Positions 32,794 through 42,678 of a DNA stretch of 64,000 nucleotides are shown here, one piece after another; position 1 is the stretch's first letter; the number at the start of each line of letters is the position of its first letter. This DNA comes from Mycolicibacterium parafortuitum. GTDB lineage: Bacteria > Actinomycetota > Actinomycetes > Mycobacteriales > Mycobacteriaceae. The DNA is taken from the NCBI RefSeq assembly GCF_010725485.1, contig NZ_AP022598.1:1302001-1366000 (forward strand), in the 5' to 3' direction. The position numbers were made by a program, and so were the translations under genes. The notes under the pieces were generated by a model that saw nothing but the letters and a program-made list of their open reading frames with translations, was not told where the DNA came from and made no database searches.

Positions 32794-33656
32794 ATCTTTC
32801 CTCTCCAAGGAACAGCGCGGCGTTCTGCCGCGCGGAGCAAGCCGTCGATGACCAGGCCGGAGAATCCGATGGCGAAGATGCCGACCAGCACGACGGGGGT
32901 GTTGTTGTAGTTGCTCGCGTCTTTGACGAGGCCCCCGACGCCGGGGATGCCGTTGAACAGCTCGGCGGCGACCACCGCGGAGTAGGCCATGCCGACTGCC
33001 AGCCGGATCCCGGTGAACGTCTCGGGCAGCGCCGATGGGATGACGACGTCGCGGATCACCTGGCTGCGGGAGGCCCCGAGGGCGCGCGCGGCCTCGATCA
33101 ACCCGACCGGTGCGGCGACCACGGCCGCGGTGGTCGCGACCGCCGCGGCGGGCAATGCGGCAAGGGCGAGCAGCGTGATCTTCGGCGCCTCGTCGATGCC
33201 CAGCCAGATCACCAGCAGGAAGAAGTAGGCCAGCGGGGGGAGCGCCCGCAGGAATGTCAGCCACGGTTCCAGCACGCTGCGCAGCCAGGGGACCGAACCC
33301 ATCACCAGCCCGAGCAGGACCCCGAGTGCGACCCCGATCAGCACGCCGGCGAACACCCGGCGCAGCGTCATGTAGAGGTGCTCCCACAGCAGGTAGCCGG
33401 CGTAGCCGCGAACCCCGTCACGGGTGGTCGAGACGTCGATGAACGCATTCCACACCGTCGCGGGGTACGGGACGAAGGTCTGGTTCCAGACGCCGCTGGC
33501 CGCGGCGATCTGCCACACCACGCCGAATACCAGCACCGACAGCAGCGGCAGCGTCGCACGGGTCAGCCGGCCGCGCCACCGTCCCCCGCCCGGGCGCGGG
33601 TCACTGCCGGCCGCCGGCGACCCGGCGTCCGGTGCGATATCGACGAAAACGGACAC
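32790..33656 (-). CDS. ABC transporter permease, TauC/SsuC type
   Basis: 288 residues. About six membrane helices and the BPD permease loop EAARALGASRSQVIRDVVIPSALPETFTGIRLAVG identify the inner-membrane subunit. It is the first gene of the permease-binding protein-ATPase operon and its stop overlaps the next start. Confidence 0.93.
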   Translation of the reverse strand: MSVFVDIAPDAGSPAAGSDPRPGGGRWRGRLTRATLPLLSVLVFGVVWQIAAASGVWNQTFVPYPATVWNAFIDVSTTRDGVRGYAGYLLWEHLYMTLRRVFAGVLIGVALGVLLGLVMGSVPWLRSVLEPWLTFLRALPPLAYFFLLVIWLGIDEAPKITLLALAALPAAAVATTAAVVAAPVGLIEAARALGASRSQVIRDVVIPSALPETFTGIRLAVGMAYSAVVAAELFNGIPGVGGLVKDASNYNNTPVVLVGIFAIGFSGLVIDGLLRAAERRAVPWRGKI

Positions 33657-33721
33657 CGGCAGACATTGACGGAAACGTCACCGCGGCGGAATAGCTAGGA
33701 TCAGCGCGAGCGAAACCCCGC

Positions 33722-34813
33722 TCACCACGTCAGAACGGGTTTGACGACGTCGCCGGCGTGCTGGGCGGCGAGCGCGTCGTCGATGTCACGGTACGCGAAC
33801 GACGTAACCAGCGTCTCGATCGGGAAACGGCCTGCCGCATGCATTTCCAGCAGCTGCGGGATGAACACCGACGGTACCGAATCGCCTTCGAGGCAACCGT
33901 GCACGCTCTTGCCGCGCAGCACCAGGTCGCGCACGTCGATCTGCGGGACCCCGGAACCGAGCCCGACCGCGACGGCCGTTCCGCCGACCGCGAGCCCGGC
34001 GACCGCGTCGGCGAGCACCTCGGGTCGTCCGGTGGTGTCGAACGCGTAGTCCACTCCCCCGCCGGTCATCTCCCTGATCACCGGCACCACATCCTCTCCC
34101 GGCGCCAAAGCCTTTGCCACTCCCAGCCTTTCGGCGAGTGCACGGCGCTGCGGCGCCGGCTCGACCACCAGTACGGCTTCGACACCGGCCGCCAGCGCGG
34201 CCAGCACTGCCGCCAAACCCACTGCGCCGGCGCCGAATACGGCCAGCGCGCTGCCCTGGCGCGGGCGCATCAGGTTCAGCACCGCACCGGCACCGGTCTG
34301 GAATCCGCAACCCAACGGTGCGGCCAGCACCGGATCGACGTCGGGACCGACGACGACGGTGTTGTCCTCGGTGGTCAGCGCGTACCCGGCGAAGCTGGAC
34401 TGTCCGAAGAATCCGTCCCGCACCGGCCGGCCGTCGACGGTGACCCGGGCGGTCCCGTCGGCGCGTCTACCGAACTGGTTGAGCGCAACGGCGTTGCGGC
34501 AGTATGCCGGTCGCTGCGCGGCGCAGGTGGCGCAGCTGCCACAGGACCGGAACGACAGCACGACACGGTCGCCGGGCTTCACCGAACTCACTGCCGCGCC
34601 GACTTCTTCGACGACTCCGGCGCCTTCATGTCCGAGCAGCACCGGCCGATCGGACTTTCCCGCCACGCGATTGACCAGATCGGTGTGGCAGATCCCGGCC
34701 GCCTCGATCCGCACCAGGATCTCATCCGCGCGCGGATCGTCGACCTGCACCTCGGCGACGGCGAACGGGTCCGAAGGCGCGTACGACAGCAGCGCGGGGG
34801 TGGCCTGGGGCAT
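33722..34813 (-). CDS. Zinc-dependent alcohol dehydrogenase (class III-like)
   Basis: 363 residues from ATG 34813; a strong promoter ends 7 nt before it, which rules out the start 45 nt upstream. Zinc-binding residues are clear: AAGICHTDLVNR and GHEGAGVVEEVG (catalytic), and four cysteines in CGSCATCAAQRPAYC (structural). The Rossmann motif is FGAGAVGLAAVLAALAAG. It oxidises alcohols with NAD; the substrate may be aromatic or short-chain. The gene may be the counterpart of adhE1 (Rv0162c), which lies near mce1 in M. tuberculosis. Confidence 0.9.
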   Translation of the reverse strand: MPQATPALLSYAPSDPFAVAEVQVDDPRADEILVRIEAAGICHTDLVNRVAGKSDRPVLLGHEGAGVVEEVGAAVSSVKPGDRVVLSFRSCGSCATCAAQRPAYCRNAVALNQFGRRADGTARVTVDGRPVRDGFFGQSSFAGYALTTEDNTVVVGPDVDPVLAAPLGCGFQTGAGAVLNLMRPRQGSALAVFGAGAVGLAAVLAALAAGVEAVLVVEPAPQRRALAERLGVAKALAPGEDVVPVIREMTGGGVDYAFDTTGRPEVLADAVAGLAVGGTAVAVGLGSGVPQIDVRDLVLRGKSVHGCLEGDSVPSVFIPQLLEMHAAGRFPIETLVTSFAYRDIDDALAAQHAGDVVKPVLTW

Positions 34814-34820
34814 GGGAGTC

Positions 34821-34848
34821 ACGGTATCGCCTGTTTGACACCCGTCAA
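34821..34848 (-). promoter_or_regulatory. Promoter and operator of the alcohol dehydrogenase gene
   Basis: On the minus strand TTGACG, a 16-bp spacer and TACCGT end 7 nt before the ATG, so the transcript should be leaderless. TTGACACCCGTCAA (34835-34848) is a 5-bp inverted repeat over the -35 box and could be an operator. Confidence 0.6.
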
Positions 34849-34989
34849 CAGCAAACATGGGCCCGGCCGGCGATGGTTAGCGGCTCTACGGAGTGCGAGG
34901 CGGGCCACACCGACCTCCTACACTGTCAGTTTCCAACGTCCCCGACGGCGACACGTCGGGGCGCCGTGACCTAGATCGGATCTGTATCG

Positions 34990-36534
34990 ATGATCATCGG
35001 GATACCGAGAGAGTCCCTCCTCGGAGAGACACGGGTGGCCGCGACCCCACAGACGGTGGGGCAACTCATCAAGCTCGGCTATCAGGTGGTCGTCGAGACC
35101 GGCGCCGGGGCGGCCTCCAGCTTCTCCGACGACGCGTATGCCCAGGCCGGCGCCGAGATCGGGTCCACCTACCAGGTGCTGTCCTCGGACGTGGTGTTGA
35201 AGGTCAACGCCCCCACCGACGCCGAGATCGCCGGGCTGCGGGACGGCGCGACGCTGATCAGCCTGATCTCCCCGGCGCTGAAGCCCGAACTGCTCGAGGC
35301 CCTGTCCACCCGGCCGGTGACCGTGCTGGCCATGGACGCGGTGCCGCGGATCTCGCGCGCGCAGTCGCTGGACGTGCTGTCGTCGATGGCCAACATCGCC
35401 GGCTACCGCGCGGTCGTCGAGGCCGCCCACCGGTTCGGCCGGTTCTTCACCGGCCAGGTCACCGCGGCGGGCAAGGTTCCACCGGCCAAGGTGCTGGTGG
35501 TCGGCGCCGGTGTCGCGGGCCTCGCGGCGATCGGCGCGGCAGGCAGCCTGGGCGCCATCGTGCGCGCCACCGACCCGCGCCCGGAGGTGGCCGATCAAGT
35601 CGCGTCGCTGGGCGGGGAGTACCTGGCGGTCACGGACCCGGCGGAAGGCGTCGCCGAAGTCTCCACAACGGGCTACGCCAAGGAGATGGGCGAGGACTAC
35701 AAGGCTCGCGAGGCGGCGCTGTACGCCGAGCAGGCCAAGGACGTCGACATCATCATCACCACCGCGCTGATCCCCGGCAGGCCGGCGCCGCGCATCATCA
35801 CCGCCGAGATGGTGGCCTCGATGAAGCCCGGCAGCGTGATCGTCGACATGGCCGCGGCCAACGGCGGCAACGTCGAGGGCACTGTCAAGGACGAGGCGGT
35901 CGTCACCGCCAACGGCGTGACCATCATCGGCTACACCGACCTGGCCGGGCGGCTGCCCGCACAGGCCTCCCAGCTGTACGGCACCAACCTGGTGAACCTG
36001 CTCAAGCTCCTCACCCCGGAGAAGGACGGGCAGCTCACCCTCGACTGGGACGACGTGGTGCAGCGCTCGGTGACCGTGGTCCGCGACGGGGAGATCACGT
36101 GGCCACCGCCGCCGGTCCAGGTCTCCGCGGCCCCGGCGACCACCCCGGCCGCCGCGCCGGTCCAGAAAGCGGAACCGAAGGCCCCCATGTCCATGGGCCG
36201 CCGCCTCGGGATCACGTTCACCGCCGCGGCGGCACTGTTCGCGCTGATCGCGCTGTCCCCGGCGGCGCTGCAGGTGCACCTGACGGTGTTCGCCCTGGCG
36301 ATCGTCATCGGCTACTACGTGATCGGCAACGTGCACCACGCGCTGCACACGCCGCTGATGTCGGTGACCAACGCGATCTCCGGGATCATCGTCGTCGGCG
36401 CGTTGCTGCAGATCGGGCACGGCAATGCCGTGGTAAGCGCGGTCGCCTTCATCGCGATCCTGCTGGCCAGTATCAACATCTTCGGCGGCTTCGCGGTCAC
36501 GCGCCGCATGCTCGCAATGTTCTCGAGAAGCTAG
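34990..36534 (+). CDS. pntA: NAD(P) transhydrogenase subunit alpha, fused form
   Basis: 514 residues from ATG 34990. The NAD-binding domain I covers about residues 1-375 ([47 protein letters not shown]). A Pro/Ala linker follows, then three membrane helices from about residue 405 ([41 protein letters not shown]). The membrane enzyme couples proton entry to hydride transfer from NADH to NADP. M. tuberculosis has two genes for this subunit (pntAa, pntAb); here they are one. A TACACT box at 34919-34924 is a possible promoter. Confidence 0.93.
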   Translation: MIIGIPRESLLGETRVAATPQTVGQLIKLGYQVVVETGAGAASSFSDDAYAQAGAEIGSTYQVLSSDVVLKVNAPTDAEIAGLRDGATLISLISPALKPELLEALSTRPVTVLAMDAVPRISRAQSLDVLSSMANIAGYRAVVEAAHRFGRFFTGQVTAAGKVPPAKVLVVGAGVAGLAAIGAAGSLGAIVRATDPRPEVADQVASLGGEYLAVTDPAEGVAEVSTTGYAKEMGEDYKAREAALYAEQAKDVDIIITTALIPGRPAPRIITAEMVASMKPGSVIVDMAAANGGNVEGTVKDEAVVTANGVTIIGYTDLAGRLPAQASQLYGTNLVNLLKLLTPEKDGQLTLDWDDVVQRSVTVVRDGEITWPPPPVQVSAAPATTPAAAPVQKAEPKAPMSMGRRLGITFTAAAALFALIALSPAALQVHLTVFALAIVIGYYVIGNVHHALHTPLMSVTNAISGIIVVGALLQIGHGNAVVSAVAFIAILLASINIFGGFAVTRRMLAMFSRS

Positions 36535-36546
36535 GACGACGCTGAC

Positions 36547-37989
36547 ATGTTCACTCTGGAAACCGCCGCGACCGCGGCGTACGTCGTCGCAGCCCTGCTG
36601 TTCATCCTGGCGCTGGCCGGATTGTCCAAGCACGAAACCTCAAGGGCCGGCAATAGTTTCGGTATCGCCGGGATGGCGGTCGCGCTGGTCGCGACCATCG
36701 CGCTGGCGCTCGCCCGCCATATCGAGCCGCTGGGCCTGGCGCTACTGGTCGCCGCGATGGCCATCGGCGCGGGAATCGGGTTGTGGCGCGCCAAGATCGT
36801 CGAGATGACGGGCATGCCCGAGCTGATCGCGCTGCTGCACAGCTTCGTCGGCCTGGCCGCGGTGCTGGTCGGCTGGAACGGCTACCTGCACGTGGAGGGC
36901 GACCCCGGTGGCGCCGAAGCCGCCAAGCTCGCCACCGAGGGGATGCTCGGCATCCATTCCGGCGAGGTCGTCATCGGCGTGTTCATCGGCGCGGTGACGT
37001 TCACCGGTTCGATCGTGGCGAACCTGAAGCTGTCGGCGAAGATGAAGAGCGCGCCGATGATGCTGCCCGGCAAGAACATCCTCAACGTCGGCGCGCTGCT
37101 GGTCTTCGCGGTGCTGACCGTGTGGTTCGTGATCGATCCGCAGCTGTGGCTGCTGGTCGTGGTCACCGTGCTGGCCCTGCTGCTCGGGTGGCATTTGGTG
37201 GCCTCGATCGGCGGCGGCGACATGCCGGTCGTGGTGTCGATGCTCAACAGCTACTCGGGGTGGGCCGCGGCCGCGGCCGGCTTCCTGCTCGGCAACGACC
37301 TGCTGATCGTCACCGGCGCGCTGGTCGGCTCCTCCGGCGCGTACCTGTCCTACATCATGTGCAAGGCGATGAACCGCTCGTTCATCTCGGTGATCGCGGG
37401 CGGCTTCGGCGTCGAAAGCTCCGGGGCTGGTTCCGATGTGGATTACGGCGAGCACCGCGAGATCACCGCCGACGGCGCGGCCGAGCTGCTGGCCAACGCG
37501 CGGTCGGTGATCATCACCCCCGGCTACGGCATGGCCGTCGCGCAGGCCCAGTACGGCGTCGCCGAGCTGACCCGCAAGCTGCGGGAGCGCGGCGTCGAGG
37601 TGCGCTTCGGCATCCACCCGGTCGCGGGCCGGCTGCCCGGCCACATGAACGTGCTGCTGGCCGAGGCGAAGGTGCCCTACGACATCGTCCTGGAGATGGA
37701 CGAGATCAACGACGATTTCGACGGCACCGACGTCGTGCTGGTGATCGGCGCCAACGACACCGTGAACCCGGCGGCGTCGGAAGATCCGGGCAGCCCGATC
37801 GCCGGTATGCCGGTGCTGACGGTGTGGAACGCCGAGAACGTGATCGTGTTCAAGAGGTCGATGGCCTCGGGCTATGCCGGTGTGCAGAACCCGCTGTTCT
37901 TCCGGGAGAACACCCAGATGCTGTTCGGCGACGCCAAGGACCGGGTGGACGCGATCAACGCGGCGCTGGCGGTCGGCGACCGGGTCTGA
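36547..37989 (+). CDS. pntB: NAD(P) transhydrogenase subunit beta
   Basis: 480 residues, 12 bp after pntA. Eight or nine membrane helices come first, then the NADP-binding domain [48 protein letters not shown], and the lid [23 protein letters not shown]. With PntA it forms the proton-translocating transhydrogenase that keeps NADPH supplied. Confidence 0.94.
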   Translation: MFTLETAATAAYVVAALLFILALAGLSKHETSRAGNSFGIAGMAVALVATIALALARHIEPLGLALLVAAMAIGAGIGLWRAKIVEMTGMPELIALLHSFVGLAAVLVGWNGYLHVEGDPGGAEAAKLATEGMLGIHSGEVVIGVFIGAVTFTGSIVANLKLSAKMKSAPMMLPGKNILNVGALLVFAVLTVWFVIDPQLWLLVVVTVLALLLGWHLVASIGGGDMPVVVSMLNSYSGWAAAAAGFLLGNDLLIVTGALVGSSGAYLSYIMCKAMNRSFISVIAGGFGVESSGAGSDVDYGEHREITADGAAELLANARSVIITPGYGMAVAQAQYGVAELTRKLRERGVEVRFGIHPVAGRLPGHMNVLLAEAKVPYDIVLEMDEINDDFDGTDVVLVIGANDTVNPAASEDPGSPIAGMPVLTVWNAENVIVFKRSMASGYAGVQNPLFFRENTQMLFGDAKDRVDAINAALAVGDRV

Positions 37990-38002
37990 CGGTCACCGCG
38001 CT

Positions 38003-39199
38003 CTAGTCCGGTTCGGGCGGCGACGTCGCGACCACCTCGGTGCCGTGCCCGTGGGCCGAGGTGATCCGCATCGATCCGCCCATCGCGTCGAACCGCGCCA
38101 TCAGTGACCCCAGCCCGATGTGACCCTGCTGCAATGACGTACCGACGATGCCGGGGTCGAACCCGGTCCCGTCGTCGGCGACGGTCAGCACCACCCGGTC
38201 CCCGCGCCGGGACAGTCTGACGCGCACCGTGGTCGCGTCGGCGTGCTTGGCGACGTTGGTCAGCAGTTCCCGCGCCGCCCGGTACAGCAGCGGCTGCGAG
38301 TGGGGCGCGCCGACCTCCTCGAGCTCTGCGTCGACCTCGAGCAGATGACGGGACTGGAACTGCCGCAACAGCTCCCGCACCCCGGCGGTCAACCCCAACT
38401 GGGCGAGCACCTGCGGGTGCAGTTCGGTGACCGTCGAGCGCAGGCCCGCCGCGGTCTCCTGTAACGCTTCGTATACCGCGTCCAGTGCCGGATCCGGATT
38501 GCGCTCGCGCGCCTCGTCGAGCTCCAGCCGCGCCGCCAGCAGCGTCTGCAGCGGCCCGTCGTGCAGGTGTTCGGCCACCTCGCGGCTGTGCCTCTCCTCG
38601 GATTGCATTGCCTCCGAGACGAGTTGGACCCGCACCTGCTGCAGTGTCCGCAGCCGGGCGGCGCGCCGCGCCAGCACGAAACTCAGCGCCGTCGTCGCGA
38701 CCGCCATCCAGACCAGGAAGCCGAACTCGGTGAACACCATGTTGGGCAGACCGACGGTGTCATCGCGTTTGGAGTAGAAGATCCATACCGCCAGATACGC
38801 GACGGCCGTGATGGTTCCGATGATCGCGGTGAGCCTGGGCCGGTCCTGGAACGCGACGGAGATCGGCAACAGGAAGAACACCGGCAGCAGCGCCGCCGTC
38901 GCACCGCCGGACACCATGCACAGCGACACGATCACGAGCAGGTCCACCGCGCTCGAGGCGTAGTCGGCCCACCCGGGCACCGGGCCGCGCAGCACCGCCC
39001 ACAACCACGCGACAGCGGCCACGGCGTAGCCGATGAGGATCACCGCGTACAGCTCGGGCAGCCAGTGGTTGACCTCCCAGATCCACACCAGCACACCGAT
39101 CAAGGCGATCAGGGGCAACCGCAGCACGGCGGAGACGCGCACCGGCTCACTGGCCAGGAAGTCGCGCCACCACCGCAGGTACCGGAATGTCTCGGCCAC
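38003..39199 (-). CDS. Membrane sensor histidine kinase, NarL-partner type
   Basis: 398 residues from GTG 39199, 1 nt after the stop of the response regulator. Five or six membrane segments form the sensor part. HisKA_3 has the phosphoacceptor in EVAEHLHDGPLQTLLAARLEL; the HATPase region has AARELLTNVAKHADAT and VADDGTGFDP. Transcription runs regulator then kinase. The signal is unknown, but the membrane position suggests an envelope stimulus. It converges on pntB. Confidence 0.9.
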   Translation of the reverse strand: MAETFRYLRWWRDFLASEPVRVSAVLRLPLIALIGVLVWIWEVNHWLPELYAVILIGYAVAAVAWLWAVLRGPVPGWADYASSAVDLLVIVSLCMVSGGATAALLPVFFLLPISVAFQDRPRLTAIIGTITAVAYLAVWIFYSKRDDTVGLPNMVFTEFGFLVWMAVATTALSFVLARRAARLRTLQQVRVQLVSEAMQSEERHSREVAEHLHDGPLQTLLAARLELDEARERNPDPALDAVYEALQETAAGLRSTVTELHPQVLAQLGLTAGVRELLRQFQSRHLLEVDAELEEVGAPHSQPLLYRAARELLTNVAKHADATTVRVRLSRRGDRVVLTVADDGTGFDPGIVGTSLQQGHIGLGSLMARFDAMGGSMRITSAHGHGTEVVATSPPEPD

Positions 39200-39200
39200 G

Positions 39201-39845
39201 CTAATCCAGGAGCTTGCGCCGCATCGCCTCGGCGACCGCCGCGGCACGGTCGCTGACGCCGAGCTTCTCGTACAGACGCTGGACGTGGGTCTTGACGGTG
39301 GAGGGGGCGAGATACAGCTCCTTGGCCATCGCCGGGATGGTGCTGCCCGCCGCGATCATCGTCAGCACCTCACGCTCGCGCGGGCTCAGCACCGGGCCCT
39401 CCGGCTCGGCGCGGCGGCGGATCTCACCGGCCAACCCGGCCGCGAGCCTCGGTGCGACAACGTCATGCCCGTTGGCGCAGTCGAGCACCGCGCTGATCAA
39501 CTCGCCGCGCGTCGACTCCTTCGGCAGGAAACCGGCCGCCCCGTCCTGAAGCGCGCGGTAGACGATCGCCGACTCGTCGTGCGCCGAGATCAGCAGCACC
39601 CGGGTCGGCAGCTCGTCGCGGTGCACGGCCGCCGCGACCTCGGCGCCGTCCATCCCGGGCATCCGGTAATCCAGCAGCGCCACCTGGGGCCGCTGCTCGC
39701 GGATCGCGGCCAGCGCCGCGGTGCCGTCGTCGGCTTCGGCGACGACGTCGATCGTCCCGCTCGACTGCAACGCGCGCACCACACCCTCGCGGAACATCGG
39801 GTGGTCGTCCCCGACCACCACGCGCACCTTCTCGGATCCGGTCAT
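39201..39845 (-). CDS. NarL/LuxR-family response regulator
   Basis: 214 residues from ATG 39845. Receiver residues include DD at 13-14 and the phosphoacceptor Asp59 in LLDYRMPGMDG. The LuxR HTH at the C-terminus reads LSPREREVLTMIAAGSTIPAMAKELYLAPSTVKTHVQRLYEKLGVSD. It forms a two-component pair with the kinase gene that follows. Targets are unknown; pntAB and the AraC regulator are nearest. Confidence 0.93.
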   Translation of the reverse strand: MTGSEKVRVVVGDDHPMFREGVVRALQSSGTIDVVAEADDGTAALAAIREQRPQVALLDYRMPGMDGAEVAAAVHRDELPTRVLLISAHDESAIVYRALQDGAAGFLPKESTRGELISAVLDCANGHDVVAPRLAAGLAGEIRRRAEPEGPVLSPREREVLTMIAAGSTIPAMAKELYLAPSTVKTHVQRLYEKLGVSDRAAAVAEAMRRKLLD

Positions 39846-40112
39846 CCGGTCAGCTTCCCACAGCGATGCCGACGCAAGCGTCAAATCGGACCGGAACCCG
39901 TATGTCGCGCTGGGGCTTTCATCCTGCCGGTGCCGGTTTGCTCCGTCACGGCACATATTCGGCACCTCGACGGACTCTGCGCAGACGAACGGTGGTGCGC
40001 GTGGTTCGCCTCACTTCGCTTGACGGACATTTGATCGTTGCCTGTAAAGTGGGGCGCGAACGGGGGTAAAGCCTATGCCCCGCCGCTCCACCGCGGATTG
40101 CGGAGTAGCACC

Positions 40113-41090
40113 ATGCAAACACCACCGTCGCCCATGCCCAACGGCGATGCCCTGCATTTCGAAAGCGACGACCTCGGCGCGACCGAGAATTTTCTGGTAC
40201 GCGCGTACACGAAGATGAAGATCGGCGCGGGTGAGGGTGAGCGCGCCGCGGCGCGGATCGACCGCCATTGGCTCGGATCGCTCACCTTCGACGAGATCGC
40301 CCTCGACTTCCACATGTCCTACGACGCCGCGGCGCTCGGCCGGATCTGCCTGTGCCGGGTACACGACGGGCACATCGAGGAGAACTTCATCGGCGAGGAC
40401 GACGACGTGTTCGCCCCCGGGGATGTGGCGCTGTTGTCGCCGCCGGATCTGCCGTACTCAGGGCGGGTGTGCGAGGCAACCTTCGACCTCACCATGTTCG
40501 ACACCGCACTGCTCGACCGTGTCGCGGCTCCGGTGGGCGGTCGGGACACCCGGGTGCGGCTGCTCGGACACCGTGCGGTGTCCCCGCAGGCGCAGCGCCA
40601 ACTCGACGACGCGATCGACTACGTGCGCACGGTGGTTCAGGCCGACGGTGTCGAGCCGACACCGCTGGTCGCGTCGACGACCGCGTCGATGCTGGCCGCG
40701 GTGGTGCTGCAGACCTTGCCGTCCAACGCGAGCTTCGACCCCACCTCCGCCGACCGGGTCGACGCGAACCCACCGCTGCTGCGGCGCGCCATCGCGTACA
40801 TCGAGAGCAACGCGGACAACGACATTGCGCTCAGCGACATCGCCGCGAGCATCCACGTCACACCCCGGGCGCTGCAGTACATGTTCCGCCGCAACCTGGA
40901 CATGACACCGATGGAGTATCTGCGCCGGGTCCGGCTCGACCACGCGCACCACGATCTGCTGAAGGCCGACCCGGCCACCACCACGATCCAGATGGTCGCG
41001 GCGCGTTGGGGTTTCGGACACACCGGCCGGTTCGCGTCGATGTATCGGGATGCCTACGGGCGCAACCCCTCTGAGACCCTGCGCAGCTGA
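40113..41090 (+). CDS. AraC-family transcriptional regulator
   Basis: 325 residues from ATG 40113, which has CGGAG upstream; an in-frame start at 40038 is less likely. The N-terminal part is a cupin-like sensor domain of about 190 residues. The C-terminal AraC domain shows two HTHs: DIALSDIAASIHVTPRALQYMFRRNLDMTPMEYLRRVRL and ATTTIQMVAARWGFGHTGRFASMYRDAYGRNPSETLR. Its ligand is unknown. It converges, stop to stop, on the FAD/Rieske gene. Confidence 0.9.
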   Translation: MQTPPSPMPNGDALHFESDDLGATENFLVRAYTKMKIGAGEGERAAARIDRHWLGSLTFDEIALDFHMSYDAAALGRICLCRVHDGHIEENFIGEDDDVFAPGDVALLSPPDLPYSGRVCEATFDLTMFDTALLDRVAAPVGGRDTRVRLLGHRAVSPQAQRQLDDAIDYVRTVVQADGVEPTPLVASTTASMLAAVVLQTLPSNASFDPTSADRVDANPPLLRRAIAYIESNADNDIALSDIAASIHVTPRALQYMFRRNLDMTPMEYLRRVRLDHAHHDLLKADPATTTIQMVAARWGFGHTGRFASMYRDAYGRNPSETLRS

Positions 41091-41091
41091 C

Positions 41092-42600
41092 CTAACTCAG
41101 GCCGCAGGTCGCCGGGCCCTCCAGCAGCGAGCCGTCGGGGGCGAACCGCGACCCGTGCAGCGGGCACTCCCAGGCGAGGTCGACGTTGTTCCACTCGACG
41201 ATGCCACCCAGGTGCGGACACACCGGCGACACCGTGCGCTGCACCCCGTCGACGACGCTCGTCGCACGCATGTTCCACGGCGGGCCCGACACGATCCCCT
41301 CCCCCTCGGCGGGCCGCTGCGCCGGGGTGCTCATCGGCGTGACCCAGCCCTTGGCCAGATGCAGCCCGACCTCGAAATTGAGCTGCAGTGCGGTCGGGAT
41401 CCCGCTGAGCTCGTGCGGGCTCCAACTCGCGAACGCCTGCGCCCAGTCCATCCGGCCGCCCAGGATCCGCGACGACAACGCGAGCGCCGCCGCGATGCCG
41501 TTCGTCATCCCCCACTTGTCGAATCCCGTTGCAACCAAGATGTTGTCGAGCTTCGGCAGCAGTGGGCCGACGTAGGGAAGCTCGTCGGCGGGATGGTAGT
41601 CCTGCGCCGACCAGAAGTGTGTCCGGACCGCGCCCGGGTAGTGCAGGGTCGCCCAGCGGGCGAGTTCGTCGACCGCACTCTTGGGATCGTCGGACCGCCC
41701 GACGGGATGTCCCGCGCCGCCGACGATCAGCTTCTCGCCTGTCGGAGTCGGCGCGTACCGCACCGACCTCGTCGGGGAGTCCACAGAGATGAACATCGGC
41801 CGGGTCAGGTCACCCGGGACGTCGAAGGCCATGCAGTAGGACCGCATCGGTTCGGCCCTGGCGAAAAAGAAGCCGCGGTCCAGCACAGGGATTCCGGTGG
41901 CCAGCACCACCTTTCCGGCGGTGATCGCGAAGTGCTCATCGCGGGTGTCGTCGGGTTGGGTGGTCATCCGCAGCTTCACCGTCGGCGTCCGCACCCCGGA
42001 CACCGACGTCGCACGCACCCCCTGCAGCACCGTGCCGCCGTGGCGTTCCAGTCCGGTGACCACGCTGCTCAGATACGGCATCGGATCGAGCTGCGCCTGG
42101 TCGCGCAGCCGCACCCCACCGGCGAACGGGAACGGGACGTCGGCCTCGTCGACCCACTGCGCATCCAGCTGCGCCTCCCGGCAGGCGTCAAGAATTCTTC
42201 TGGCGGTGCTGATTCCCCTGCTGTTCTGCGCGTAGGCGTGGTCGTCCTCGCGCTGCACGCTGATGCCGTGCTCGTCGCAGTAGCGCAGCAGCCAGTCGCG
42301 GCCCTCGGTGTTGCCGTCGACGTAGGCGCGCAACGTCTCGGTGCCGTGCTTGGACGCGATGTTGGCCAGCTTGCTGCCCTGCAGGACGCTGACCTTGCCG
42401 GTGGTGTTGCCGGTCGCGCACGCACCGATATGCCGTGCCTCGACGACGACGACCTTCTTGCCGGCGCGGGACAGCAGCAGCGCGGTCGTCAGACCCGTGA
42501 TCCCGGCACCGACCACGACGACATCGGCGGTCCGGACTCCGTCCACCTCGTCTGGGCGTGAGGCGGATTCGGCGCGGCCGTCGGTCCACAGAGATGACAT
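41092..42600 (-). CDS. FAD-dependent oxidoreductase with C-terminal Rieske domain
   Basis: 502 residues from ATG 42600. A DAO-type FAD domain starts ADVVVVGAGITGLTTALLLSRAGKKVVVVEAR; substrate-cap motifs and GFDKWGMTNG near residue 375 follow. The last 90 residues are a Rieske [2Fe-2S] domain with CPHLGGIV and CPLHGSRF (Cys-x-His and Cys-x2-His). This fusion occurs in DadA-like proteins of many bacteria, and the substrate is unknown. It is divergent from the PLP decarboxylase gene, 78 bp away. Confidence 0.88.
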   Translation of the reverse strand: MSSLWTDGRAESASRPDEVDGVRTADVVVVGAGITGLTTALLLSRAGKKVVVVEARHIGACATGNTTGKVSVLQGSKLANIASKHGTETLRAYVDGNTEGRDWLLRYCDEHGISVQREDDHAYAQNSRGISTARRILDACREAQLDAQWVDEADVPFPFAGGVRLRDQAQLDPMPYLSSVVTGLERHGGTVLQGVRATSVSGVRTPTVKLRMTTQPDDTRDEHFAITAGKVVLATGIPVLDRGFFFARAEPMRSYCMAFDVPGDLTRPMFISVDSPTRSVRYAPTPTGEKLIVGGAGHPVGRSDDPKSAVDELARWATLHYPGAVRTHFWSAQDYHPADELPYVGPLLPKLDNILVATGFDKWGMTNGIAAALALSSRILGGRMDWAQAFASWSPHELSGIPTALQLNFEVGLHLAKGWVTPMSTPAQRPAEGEGIVSGPPWNMRATSVVDGVQRTVSPVCPHLGGIVEWNNVDLAWECPLHGSRFAPDGSLLEGPATCGLS

Positions 42601-42678
42601 GGCGCGCCGTTTACCCGGTCGGCACCGGCCCAAACGGTTTTGGGGTTTGTCCACTGCGACAGAGGGAACGCGATCCCG

